DNA of 64,000 nt, taken from positions 55,815,249-55,879,248 of the forward strand of contig OZ038423.1 in the NCBI GenBank assembly GCA_964036155.1. Direction: 5' to 3'. This DNA comes from Diploscapter coronatus (taxonomy: Eukaryota > Nematoda > Chromadorea > Rhabditida > Rhabditidae). Position numbers and translations under genes: made by a program. How positions within the stretch are numbered: position 1 is the first letter of the stretch; every line of letters starts with the position of its first letter. The notes below the pieces were generated by a model. It made no database searches, was not told the origin of the DNA, and worked only from the letters and a program-made list of their open reading frames with translations. Of this stretch, positions 36,469 through 46,996 are shown in pieces.

Positions 36469-38165
36469 GAATCCGATAATTTGAGAGAGCAGCTACATGC
36501 GAAATAGGATAGAGTTTAGTAGGATGGTGAAAACAGCTCTTTTCAATATGCTATTTCGTATGAGAAGCTACTGGAGCTATTTTTTCGGATTGGCAAAAAT
36601 CCACACTAAACCCACATTTTTGAGATGTCTGAAAATCGATCTTTGAACTTCGTTTATATTTTCTGACATCGGATATCCTATTAGAAAGCCAATCAGCTTA
36701 TACTAGAATCTATTCCAAAAACCCCCGCGTTTGTGAGAGATTATTTCGTAGAGATTTTGTGATCAAATGCAACATTTATCCAAATTATGAATATGAACTT
36801 TGTAGACAACTTGAATTAAATAATATTTCCCTAAAAGCGATAATTTTCTCGTCAAACATTTCTGTGATGTATTTTTCGTCGACTCTCCAGTGTGTGCTTA
36901 TTCTTTGTTGGATATTTGATTTCTTGAAAACCCCCTATATAATCATTTTATGCATAATGTGCAAGAGGATTGAAATACTTTATCAGCATCAGATTTTTAT
37001 GGATCTTCATTTTAATTTATCGTTTCGATTTTAAGCTATACGATTTCAGGGACTCTACATCGAAAAATACTCTTCTCACATAACAATTTCTCTGCATACT
37101 CTATTTTGTGCAATTCCAAAACTATATCGAAAATCCAAGAAGATAGAAATGAGCTTTGAGAAGTAAAATCAAAGCTCTGAAAATAGTCTAAGAATTCTCA
37201 CATTTCAAGCAATATTTTCAATGAGATTTCCACATCGAGTGTCGATTCTAGTGCCTTATCAAAATTCCCCCACCGAAAGTTTCATCTAATCATCAAAACT
37301 ATTTAGATTCACCATTTGGTGCAACGTTAAACTTCGAGATTTTGACTCCTATCTCATGATATCTTTTATCGAAATTTTTGAATAACCTGAGATTTCGCTT
37401 ATCCGCTGAGGTCTATTTTTCAATTAAATTATGCAATTTGTTCATTTTATCTTATTTTTAGAGGAAAGTTTATCATTTTCGTTTCGTTTTCGAGCATAAT
37501 AATAAAGATTTTGATAAAAGTTGTTGATTTATAGAAAACCACAGGTGGACTATCCGACTAAATATCGTGGCATGATTGTCCTCCGTCATTTTGTGAGCTT
37601 TCTGAAATGTGTCATACACCTTTGAAATGAAACAGTGTTGGAAAAGGAGAGAAAGTGGGTGGACTTCTCAAATGATTTTGCACGATCTGTCAAGCGGTGC
37701 ATAGGGATGAATTTTCTAGCTTCTCTAATACACACTATTTTTCGTCTAAGGAGTTCTTACCAGATATTTTTTTTTCAAAATTCTAGAACCCCCACTTCTT
37801 ATAGAGGGGACCTGTGGCTATAAGAAATGGATTGCAGAATTTTGAAACAATACTCGCTAAGAAACCTAAGAGATCCTTGGGAAAATTCAACTTGACAACG
37901 ACAATGCACCAATTTACGCTGTGTTGACAGGTCGTGTTCGACCTGGGTGCACTATCTAAGAAGCCAGTTTTGAGAAAGTTCGAAGAGAAACGAAAAATTC
38001 TTCAGCCAATGACGGTAATGAATAGACCACGCCCCTTCTTTGCAGCCCACTTGCACTTTTCATCCAACATATGCGCTCTGTGTTTACGCTCTGGCCTATT
38101 TTCATTTTCTCTCGATTTTTTCCGTTTCCCCCGGCAATCTCGCTAATTACTCGAGTTAGTTGCCC
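36469..38165. other. Intergenic between the CXXC gene and rpl-1
   Basis: AT-rich, with no supported exon on either strand. It contains the 3' UTR of the CXXC gene and the distal upstream region of rpl-1. Confidence 0.4.
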
Positions 38166-38460
38166 TAATTAAGTGTCGGGATAATTAGGGTGATGGCTCT
38201 GGATGCCTTGGAGTTGTTTCCATAGTCTGCCATCGTTTGATTTCCTGAAACTTCTTCAAAATGTCCTAAAATTCATTCTCTCGAATTTCTTGAGTTCCCT
38301 TAATTGACTGAATTTTACTTAATTATCCTAATGGAGTATCGTGGTAATTAGGGTGATTCCCTCTGGATTAGTTGTAGCCGCTTTCATGGTTTTTCTTCCG
38401 ATTTCTCCCAATTGTCCTAAAACCCTTGAACTGCCTTAATTTAACTCGATTTAATTGCAG
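38166..38460. repeat. Two diverged direct repeats upstream of rpl-1
   Basis: The blocks TAATTAGGGTGAT, then CTCTGGAT, GATTTC(C/T), TGTCCTAAAA and CCTTAATT recur in the same order with a period of about 155 bases (first unit from about 38166, second from about 38321). The second unit ends in TTAATTGCAG, a good acceptor 28 bases before the rpl-1 start codon, so the repeats lie in the promoter/outron. Confidence 0.6.
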
Positions 38461-38488
38461 GTGATTATCTTGATCAGCTGCAGTAGCG

Positions 38489-40131
38489 ATGTCTAAGGTG
38501 TCGCGTGATACGTTGACTGAGGCGGTGAACGACGTGCTGAAGGGCTCCGTGGACAAGAAGCGCAAGTTCCGCGAGACGATCGAACTGCAGATCGGCCTGA
38601 AGAACTACGACCCGCAAAAGGACAAGCGTTTCTCGGGAGCCGTCAGGTAGACAACAACATCCTACAGCTACGACCTGCACACAGCAGGAAGTTGTTTGAC
38701 AGCGATGTCAAACAACGGACCCTCACCCAGGGTCTTAAATATTGGGCAGACAATCGGAGAATTGTCGCTTTTTTGAGTTACAAAAATGTTAGAATACACG
38801 GTGAGACATGAAGCTTGCAAAGTTCTAAAAAAAACTACTTTTATAACAAATCATTTTGCGGAACTAGGGGTGGCCTCCTGCATTCTTCACGAGTGAAAGA
38901 GGGCGGACTAGTGAGTAGATTTTGCAGAGGTCGGGGCTAGGACTGCTTACAATGGGTGGGGGTGGGTGCATTAGGTAGATTTTAAGCGAAATGAGTAAAT
39001 TAAGAAAAAGATTTTAGAAGAAATTGAAAAATGACGAAACATCCTAGAAAAATGCCAATTTTAGACTAAAGTACGTCCCGCGCCCTAACCTGAAGGTGTG
39101 CGTGTTCGGCGACCAGCACCACTTGGACGAGGCTAATGCGGCGGGCATTCCCTGCCAGTCCGCGGACGACCTCAAGAAGCTCAACAAGAACAAGAAACTC
39201 ATCAAGAAACTCGCCAAGTCCTACGACGCCTTTCTCGCCTCGGAGTCGCTCATCAAGCAGGTAGGTAAAAAGTGAAATGAAAGGAGCCTTTTAAATGTAT
39301 TCCAAATTAAAAAAGTCATGAAATGAAATGAAATTGAAGAGATGATATTTTTTAAAAGATACTATGAAATTGGAAAGATAGCCGTTTGGGAGATTTCTTA
39401 GGATTATGGAATCCCCCGAAAGATGGAACTTACCATTTTCCTTTCAGATCCCCCGTATCTTAGGTCCGGGTCTGAACAAGGCGGGCAAGTTCCCTTCGGT
39501 CGTGACGCACGGCGAGAACCTCGCCAACAAGACCGAGGAGATCAAAGCCACCATCAAGTTCCAGATGAAGAAGGTCAGAAAGAAAAGGATAAATTCATAA
39601 AATTCACTAACCTGAACTTGAACCTAGACATTTTGGTTTCTTGTGAATATCATATGAAACCTGTTGTAGTTTTCACCGGTTTGGAAATTATAATGAAAAC
39701 ACTTCATACAGTTTCAAGATAAACAAAAAAGGAAATTCTTGAAGCAAAAAGAAAATTCGCGAAAATAATGACTGAACCTTGCAGGTGCTGTGCCTCTCGG
39801 TGGCGGTCGGCCACGTCGATATGGCGCCCGAGGAGCTCGTCTCGAACATCTCCCTCTCCATCAACTTCCTCGTCTCTCTGCTCAAGAAGAACTGGCAGGT
39901 ATGGTATAGCCATGAAAACGACCTAACCAGACTAATCCAATCCGTAGAGGAAATAGTGTCATTTTTAAAGAAAAACCGCATCTAAATTCGCTCAAAAACG
40001 GATTATTGTTCTCTGCTGATTGGGTTTCGAGAAATCTTTTAATGAACTTAAGTTAAAAATGAACCTGATTTCAGAACGTCCGCTCCCTGCACATCAAGTC
40101 GACCATGGGCAAGCCACAGCGCGTCTACTAA
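38489..40131 (+). CDS. rpl-1: Large-subunit ribosomal protein uL1 (RPL10A / RPL-1)
   Basis: Five exons (38489-38646, 39065-39260, 39448-39573, 39785-39898, 40075-40131) give 216 residues, the family length. Diagnostic stretches are [66 protein letters not shown] and the C-terminus [13 protein letters not shown]. uL1 forms the L1 stalk of the 60S subunit and acts in tRNA release from the E site. The exons are more GC-rich and codon-biased than those of the neighbours, as expected for a highly expressed gene. It heads a probable operon with the two genes downstream. Confidence 0.97.
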
Positions 40132-40228
40132 AGGCTAGAGGAAACCCCTTGGAGATCCATCTCACAAATCCCCCACTATTTTTTCCAATTTTTGAATTCA
40201 ATTGTTTGTTTTCTCTTTTTGAAATAAG

Positions 40229-40234
40229 AATAAA
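40229..40234 (+). terminator. Poly(A) signal of rpl-1 (AATAAA)
   Basis: The hexamer is about 100 bases after the rpl-1 stop and about 113 bases before the next gene's acceptor/ATG, the spacing typical of nematode operons. Confidence 0.65.
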
Positions 40235-40337
40235 TTGTTGTTGTTAGTTCTATTTCTTTTTTGTGGGCTGGTCGATTGGTTGCTTTAAAATCCACTGGAA
40301 TATTGCAAATTTGAACGTTTGGAGAAAAAATGGGAGA

Positions 40338-40347
40338 TTCTTTGCAG
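40338..40347 (+). promoter_or_regulatory. Probable trans-splice acceptor for the PDK1-like gene
   Basis: ATTCTTTGCAG immediately precedes the ATG at 40348. An in-frame ATG 18 bases further upstream would lie in the outron if this acceptor is used. Confidence 0.55.
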
Positions 40348-41953
40348 ATGGCCGAAGACGGTCTTATTCCAGAAAATATGCGGCCGACGTCTTCGAATTA
40401 CGCGAACCCAGATGCGCAGGTCGACGAGCACGGCAACAGAATGAAAACGATGACCGATTATGAGGTGAGATTCAGAATTCAAGTCGGAACTTGTAGCCCT
40501 ATTGCAGTCCACCATCGTTCTGAAAGTAGTAAGAGAAAGTGGCAATTACAAAGTTTCGAAACAATTGGGTTCCAATTTTGAATTCCAGGTTCTGAAGGAA
40601 ATCGGCGAGGGCTCGTTCAGTGTTGTCTACGCTGCAAGAGAAAGGGCAGGTCAAAAGAGAGAGGCCGCAATTAAAACGTGCTTCAAAAAGCAGATTATCA
40701 AGTTGGGAAAGGTATTTGAAAAACCTTGAATTTAGCTTGAGCTTTGAATTTCCAGGTAGCCTCAGTATTCCGAGAAAAGCGAGTTCTTCAAACTCTTTCG
40801 GAAGCCGAGTCCTGTTCCCCGTTCATAGTCCAGTTAATGGCGACTTTCCAAGATGAAAATCATCTCTACTTTGTCCTCTCCTACGCAAAATGTTGGCTTT
40901 TAATTCGAGAAGAAATTTCAATGGGAAACTTTCAGACGGCGATCTGCTGCAAGTCCAAATGAAACGGCCAGACAGGAAATTCATGAAGGAAGAGGCGAAA
41001 TTCTACGCTGCTGAATTATGGATGGCTTTGAGTGGGTTAGAATTTGGATTTTTTGGAAAGTTCACTCATTTCTTACGTGAAATGACTTGAGTAGAAAAGA
41101 AGATGATGAACTTTCCAGAAAGTCCATCAAAACTAAAAAGTCGAAATTTCATGAGAGTTCCGTTTAGCGCACATTCACGGCCACGATTTCGTGCATTTGG
41201 ACGTAAAGTTGGAGAATATTTTGGTGAAGTCGGACGGCCACACGATGCTGTCTGATTTCGGGTGTGTCAAGGATCTCAATGAAAAGGTTTTCAGTTTTCA
41301 AGAAAGATCAAATATTTTTCTTCCAGGATGAAAAATTGGACCCCCGAATTCGACACTCGGCGATAATGCCCGGCACAGCGCAGTATGTCAGTCCAGGTAC
41401 GATATTGGTGAAAAATGTTAAGGCTACTTCAAATCCTGAGCCTTGGATTAAAACTAGCTCTGATTTTAAACACCTTTTGTGATTCCCACTCGACATCCAC
41501 ATCCACTTGTCTATTTCCCCTATCTTTCTCTCCCATACTCTCCTAAAAAGCGAGTTGGGAGTACAAGTAAGTGGGTGTGGGATAACAAAATGTCGATTTT
41601 GAAACATTTATGAGTTGATTGCAGAAATCCTGCAGCGAGATCCGGTCACTCCTTCTTGCGACATCTGGGCATTCGGAGTGGTGATCTATCAACTGCTCAC
41701 AGGAAAACACTGCTTTCATGACGAGTCGGAATACCTGATTTTCAAGCGAATACAAAAGCTGCTCTACAAATTCCCGGATGAGTTCCCGGAAGACGCGAAA
41801 GATCTGGTCGAGAAAATCCTGGTCCTGCAACCCACAGAGCGACTCGGTGCAGTGGAAAGCGGAGGCGGTGAAGCGGTCACGAAACACTCATTCTTCGAGG
41901 GAATTGAATGGGATAAACTGCATGAAACCCAGCCTCCGATCACTTTAGAATAA
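40348..41953 (+). CDS. PDK1-like protein kinase lacking a PH domain
   Basis: Exons at 40348-40464, 40589-40710, about 40757-40883, 40941-41031, 41167-41286, 41328-41397 and 41624-41953 join in phase. The kinase domain fills almost the whole protein: GEGSFSVVY loop, AAIK lysine, FREKRVLQTL helix C, ATFQDENHLYFVLSYAKYGDL hinge region, HLDVKLENIL catalytic loop, DFGCVKDL, PGTAQYVSPEIL, WAFGVVIYQLLTGKHCF, and a C-terminal KDLVEKILVLQPTERLG...FFEGIEWDKLHE block diagnostic of the PDK1 family. PDK1 phosphorylates the activation loops of AGC kinases. The protein ends right after the kinase domain (PPITLE), so the usual C-terminal PH domain is absent. The catalytic HRD is HLD. The gene lies between rpl-1 and mrpl-30 in the same direction. 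Confidence 0.87.
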
Positions 41954-41976
41954 TTTATTGAATTTTGGAAATTGAT

Positions 41977-41982
41977 AATAAA
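41977..41982 (+). terminator. Poly(A) signal of the PDK1-like gene (AATAAA)
   Basis: The hexamer is 24 bases after the stop and about 105 bases before the acceptor TTTTTCAG of the next gene, again operon-like spacing. Confidence 0.65.
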
Positions 41983-42078
41983 TTGAAATTGGAATTTCTG
42001 GACTTTCTGACGATTTGATTGGTTTTATCCGACGCAGTATCTCAATTTTTGCTTATGAAAATTTGAAATTATTTTCGA

Positions 42079-42086
42079 TTTTTCAG
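42079..42086 (+). promoter_or_regulatory. Probable trans-splice acceptor for mrpl-30
   Basis: ATTTTTCAG lies four bases before the ATG at 42091, with no upstream exon needed. This fits spliced-leader addition to a downstream operon gene. Confidence 0.55.
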
Positions 42087-42090
42087 AGAA

Positions 42091-43401
42091 ATGGCAAAAG
42101 TTATCAGAACGCGATGGGTCTACAGGAAAGACAACAGGCACGATATTCATTTAAAAAATGATTTTTAATCATCGGATTAACTAAGTCCTAGGGTTAAAAT
42201 GCCGAAATTTAAGATTTTCAACAAAAGAACTAAACTGACCGAATTGAAGTAATAACGGAATTTTCTTGCAGATGGTGGCGCTACCTACCGCGGCACTCGG
42301 GAAAACCGAATGACTTGGAATCGCAGAGTAATCTCGACGATTTCGCACAGGAATTCAAGGTATCTCGATTTTCCTGCCAAAATTCGACAATAATTTTTCC
42401 GAAGAAAGTTGCGTTCTGTAGATTTTATTATCTAGATTTTTGTACTACAGAAATTCTTCAAAAATTCAATTTGCAGGACGAATTAGTCGATGTGAAACCG
42501 TCCAAATTGTGGCTCGCGTGGGTCTATCGAGAAACGGGCAGCGAGAAGTCGAAGAAGCAACTCGAGCACATATTCGGCAGGGAATACAAGGTACTTAGAG
42601 TTAGCGAAATTGAAAATTTGAAAAAACGTATGACCCTAGAAAATATAAAACGATGAAAAGAGGAGAAAAGCACAAAAAGCCATGCATCTTTCATTTTTGA
42701 GTTGTGAATTTTCAGCTCGGCAAAATGGAAGTGCTCATCAATTCGGCAGCGATGAACGACAAGCTGTGGAACGTGAAGCACCTCATTGAGTTGAGGCCTA
42801 TCACTTTTCCGAATGGAGAGCCTAATGAAGGCGACATTTACAATACTACGGTAGGTTTGAGAGAGAAAATTGAGCATTTTGAAGAAAAAGTTGAGGTTTT
42901 GAAGAAACAAGAAAACAGTTTAAACTTTCAGATTCACCCAGACGGCCGCTGCGACGTGATGCGAGGTGAGAAGACCGAATCAGAAGAGCAGCTGCAACTG
43001 TTCGATGAAAATATCGAGGTCAGAAAATATTTTTGAAGAAAGCAAAGAAACGACGCAACGAATTATTAGGGCTAGAAAAAGACATACTTAAATGGCGGAG
43101 TATGTGTATTTTCCACTTTCTCTCAAATTTCATCCTCTCGTCTATCTCTAACTGTAGCACTCCGCCATTTAGTAATTGCCTTAGAAAAAGGCGTGTCTGA
43201 AATCATGTGAAAGATGCATTTCGCCTATGCATCGAGTCCGATTTTCTGAGGATTTTTAGAAAGATTTAGCAAAGAAAAATGATGTTTTTCCAGTGGCCCA
43301 AACATAAGCTGGGCAGCAAGTTTAACAGTGCCTCAGCTCGTCTCCAGGACGTCTTTGAGACCAACGTCTACACGCCCAAGAATGTTAAAATCGTCAAATG
43401 A
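42091..43401 (+). CDS. mrpl-30: Mitochondrial large ribosomal protein uL30m (MRPL30)
   Basis: Exons from 42091 (MAKVIRTRWVYRKDNR), then about 42273-42358, 42478-42590, 42716-42851, 42932-43018 and 43294-43401. The core matches the uL30 fold: VKPSKLWLAWVYRE, LEHIFGR, NDKLWNVKHLIELRPITFP, PDGRCDVMRGEK; a C-terminal extension ends TPKNVKIVK. uL30m belongs to the mitoribosomal large subunit and is imported. The first intron only fits the frame if the donor is GC (AACAG then GCACGA), a rare but real splice type. It is probably the third gene of the operon started by rpl-1. Confidence 0.82.
43092..43182. repeat. Dispersed repeat, copy 2 (pair with 21618-21722)
   Basis: TGGCGGAGTATGTGTATTTT, CGTCTATCTCTAACTGTA and CACTCCGCCATTTAGTAATT match the corresponding blocks at 21618-21722, with inverted GGCGGAG/CTCCGCC ends. 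It is inside the last intron of mrpl-30. Confidence 0.6.
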
Positions 43402-43887
43402 AAATCAGTGATTGACGAAAACGGCAACTTGAAACCACAAAAGCCCTCAAAAGTGCGAAATATTCCGAGAGGAATCTTCCCTACCATTTCTCATAGAATT
43501 TTCTCTTGTGAATTTGAAGGTCTGTGATTTTCAAGTAGCCAAAAATTTAGTGTAAAGTTAGGCAGCAAATAGTTTTCATTGTTGAGAAGAATGTGTTTAT
43601 TTTGACGCATAAATTATGAATTGTACAGGAATTTAAGCATTTTCTGATTGCTATGTGCAGTTTTAGCTATTAGATGTTTATTTGTGGATCCTTGTATTTT
43701 TACCTTTTCTTGAAAATTTCAACAGAAAGAAAACGGTTAAAATACAAGGATGATTTGGCAACTTTAAAATGACGAGATGATAGAATGAAAGAAACCTATA
43801 GTTTAGGGGGAGGGTGAAAAGTAGAGAAAAGTGGTGTGGAATGGAACAAAATAGGTCTTGTCATCTCGCTATTCTTCTAAGTTGGTC

Positions 43888-45816
43888 ATTATGTCTTCTT
43901 TTTGAAGACGAGAAGTTGCGAGCCGGAGAGGACGCCCATCTGACCGCCACGAACGATTTTGTGAACTGTTCCAGCCAGGAAAACGGTGAAGAAGGCCAGA
44001 AAGCCGTTGGGAAGCACACCGACAGACTCGCACAGGCCGATCAGCCACACTGAAACACCGGCCAATTAGAGTTTTTTAAAAGGTAAAAGTTCTAAATAAC
44101 GGTTTTCCTTTTAATTTTATCGTCATCTAGTAATTTTCTGAGGAATTTAAAAATTACAGATAAAAGGGCTGGTAATCAACCACATGAACAGGGCAGATTG
44201 GGAAAAGCAATAGTGATAAGCACGTCCATTTTTCTCGTCAAAGTCCACAGTTTCAATTAGTTCTAATCCAACTGCCTAAATTGAAATGTTCTGATTTGTT
44301 GTGCAAAATAACCCTCACCTCCGCAGCATTTTGCATCTCCTCGGCTGTGTGCAGACTCGGCATCCCACAGGCGTATTCTAACCCTTCTACTATCTAAAAA
44401 CCTTGTTTCTGACAATAAGTGCGTTTACGATTTCTGACATCGTGTCAATTTCAAACAGTTTTACACGTCAAATCGCCTGACGATGGCATGATGTCAGAAA
44501 GTACGAGTGTGTCTTAACTAACCTTTCGATGTTCCAGATTTTCCTCATTGTAACTAGGCGTTTTAATCAAGTCATAGATTGCTAATTTCCCTCCAGGCTT
44601 TAGAACTCGAGAAACCTAATTCTTTTGAATTTTTGAACGAAGAAAAAATTTACTTCTTTGAAAACAGCGTCCAATTTTGGTAGATATTTCAACGAATAGA
44701 TCGCGTAGGCAGCGTCTTGGGAATTCGAGACTAAAATAAAAATTTATAATTTTTCAAGGTTGAAAATTTACCGATGCACTTCATATCGCAAATATCCGCT
44801 GCGTGAATTCTGCAGTTCGAAATTCCCATTTTGGAAAATTCAGCGTTTCCTAAAATTGAATTTTTTTAGAATTAAAAAAAATGAAAAACCAATTTCTTCT
44901 TCATTTGGAGCAATAGTGATTCCAGTTAGAGTCGCCTTTGTAGGTGCCAAATCCCTCATAACTCCCCCGATTCCGCAGCCCAAATCAAGGCATTTCACCC
45001 CCTCTTGAAGTTCCAACTTCCCGCCAATTTTTCTAGAATTCTAATTTTTGTCTGACTATTTTTGAAAGAAAAACCTATGCAGGCGAAGTAAGGCTTCTTC
45101 CAGATAAATATCATCTGAGTCGGGGGAAGCGAAATGGAAATTTCCTAAAACTTTCGCTTTCATTTTTTATTCGAGGACAAATGTATGTACCTCCGAAATA
45201 AGTGTCGATGACGTTGGACATCACACTGTAATAGTGCGCAGTCACTTCGCAGTGATTTCCTGATTCTTTGGCCTCGTCATAAAGACGGTCATGCTCTTTC
45301 ATGAAGACTCCCTAAAATCAATCAAAAATTACAGTGGGCGCAAAAGTTTGGACCGTTCTGGACGTTCTTTTAAAAATTCATCACCAAGATAACAATGACT
45401 AAAATATTCTAAAGAAAAAACCTTGAATATTAGCTCTTCCTATATCAATGTTATCTATCTACATAGTTTAATTTTATTTGGTCATGAATAGAGCCCGTAG
45501 TCCTCCGCTCCCTTGCAGAAACGAAGAGAACGGAAACAAAATTCGTCGTTTCAAACCTTTAAATTTCCCATTTTCCGTTTTCTATTATTTTTATTTTGAT
45601 CCGAAATTAGCCGAAAATGTTCATTTCTGCCAAGGTGATTACAGGCTCTAGTCATGAATTAAAAGCTTTTACAGTTCAATTTTTTTAAATAAAAAAAACG
45701 ATCTAGACTCTTTGCACATCCTATATTCTACTGTAGAAAATCATAAAACCTACCAGATCGTGCCTTCGAAAGCCCCAAATGAGCTTTAGAAAATTCTTTT
45801 TCATATCAATCGACAT
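43888..45816 (-). CDS. strm-1: Sterol/SMT-type SAM methyltransferase (STRM-1-like)
   Basis: ATG at 45816 (MSIDMKKNFLKLIWGFRRHD) follows an acceptor-like TTTTTAG. Exons in order are 45816-45754, 45311-45191, about 45149-45085, 45050-44900, then four to five short ones to the stop at 43888. Motifs: YDEAKESGNHCEVTAHYYSVM, HFASPDSDD, SAM motif I VKCLDLGCGIGGVMRDLA, TGITIAPNE, AYAIYSLKYLPKLDAVFKE, VSRVLKPGGKLAIYDLIKTP, and a C-terminal SMT-like region (GVLPNGFLAFFTVF, GVLSGSQLLVFKKKT). In nematodes STRM-1 methylates sterols at C-4 to make lophenol-type sterols and limits dafachronic acid hormone precursors. The family call is firm; the exact orthology and substrate are inferred. Confidence 0.82.
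45484..45655. repeat. Inverted repeat element in an intron of the SMT gene
   Basis: ATGAATAGAGCCCGTAGTC at the left and GATTACAGGCTCTAGTCAT at the right match as inverted repeats at about 16 of 19 positions. It lies between the first two exons of the minus-strand gene. Confidence 0.45.
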
Positions 45817-46729
45817 TTTGAACCTAAAAATGACAATTGCAAATTGTTTAACTTCAAAATCTAAACAATAGAAGGGAAATGACGTGAGTTCAGAGGAGTT
45901 CAAAACTGAGAAAATGATCTTCTATAGAAAATTGCGTCCATTTATATAAGGCTCGCAGAGGGCAGACTATCTTTTGAGAAAGTTGCAAAATGAACCGAAA
46001 ATGACTCATTGAGATTTGGTGATAATTGGAAAAATTATAAGAGTTATCAGTAAGAAGCAGAATGATATTTGCTCTTTCGATAGGAGGAGAAATGTTTCGA
46101 AATCTCGGAAAATGATAGTCTTTTGATGACTGTACAAAATTGCTGGTGGAAATTCTGTTTCTGCAAACAAGAGAAAGGAGATTTCTGGGTCAATCAATGG
46201 GAATCTTCATGATTCTTTCATTTTCTTTCATATTTCACCCGGATTCATCTTCCATCCACTACTTCACACATGTTATGAAGCATTGAAACATGAGAAAGCA
46301 AAACATGAAGAAAAACATAACCTCATTTATTTTGTGCAGACATTTCCCTTTAAGTATCGACTAGCTTTTATCCAAAAGCTGGATTTTCAGATTTCTATCC
46401 GATTATCCGAAACTTTTGTTGACTTTCGATCAAATTCCCCCGGTTTTGTTTACTTTCGAAAAATTCTGAGGTTGCAACATGACACTGAGAGTACATTGCA
46501 TACTATGCACATACTATGCGTATTTGACCTTGCTAATGCCGCCTTTCAGTCTTCTTCCTTTTCTTTCCTTCCCTTTTCAGATGGCGTTGTTTTCGAAAGC
46601 GCTAAATTTGATTGTTTTCGAATGCGATGCACGTGCAAAAAGTTGAAATTGATTCGATCGAACATTTTAGCGTCAGCTGGCATTTTTCTCTTGGTTTGCT
46701 ATTTTTTAAATTAATTTCGTGAGTTTTGA
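45817..46729. other. Divergent intergenic region
   Basis: This separates the SMT gene (minus) from the LMBR1-like gene (plus). A 143-codon plus-strand frame at 46283-46714 has no signature and no splice connection. The region presumably holds both promoters. Confidence 0.35.
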
Positions 46730-46996
46730 AAAGTTCAGTCAATTTTCAAACTGATACTTGATAAATTGAATGAATTTCGCAGGAGTTCGTATTTTTTGAT
46801 TTATTGATTTTTTCAAATAGACATTCGAATTGGATATTCGGTGGTTTCACAAGTTTTCTCTTGAATTTGTTCATTTTTTAAAATTCATTCAGCTTTTTAA
46901 ATTGATACTTGGCTAACTGGATGCGTTTTATACGAATTTTGATTGATTTATTGATTTTTCAGATAGGATTCGAATTGGATATTTGGTGGTTTCAAG
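46730..46996. repeat. Diverged tandem duplication at the 5' end of the LMBR1-like gene
   Basis: About 122 bases at 46730-46851 match 46877-46996: GATACTTG(A/G), TTTTTGATTTATTGATTTTT, then ACATTCGAATTGGATATTCG versus GGATTCGAATTGGATATTTG and GGTGGTTTCA. Only the second copy leads into the coding exon. Confidence 0.65.

Noticed and set aside
38166..38460. A CRISPR-like or satellite array upstream of rpl-1
   Set aside because: Only two diverged units, no short exact repeats with unique spacers, and eukaryotic context.
46283..46714. A 143-codon plus-strand frame as the N-terminus of the LMBR1-like protein
   Set aside because: No LMBR1-like content and no donor joining it in phase to the first conserved exon.
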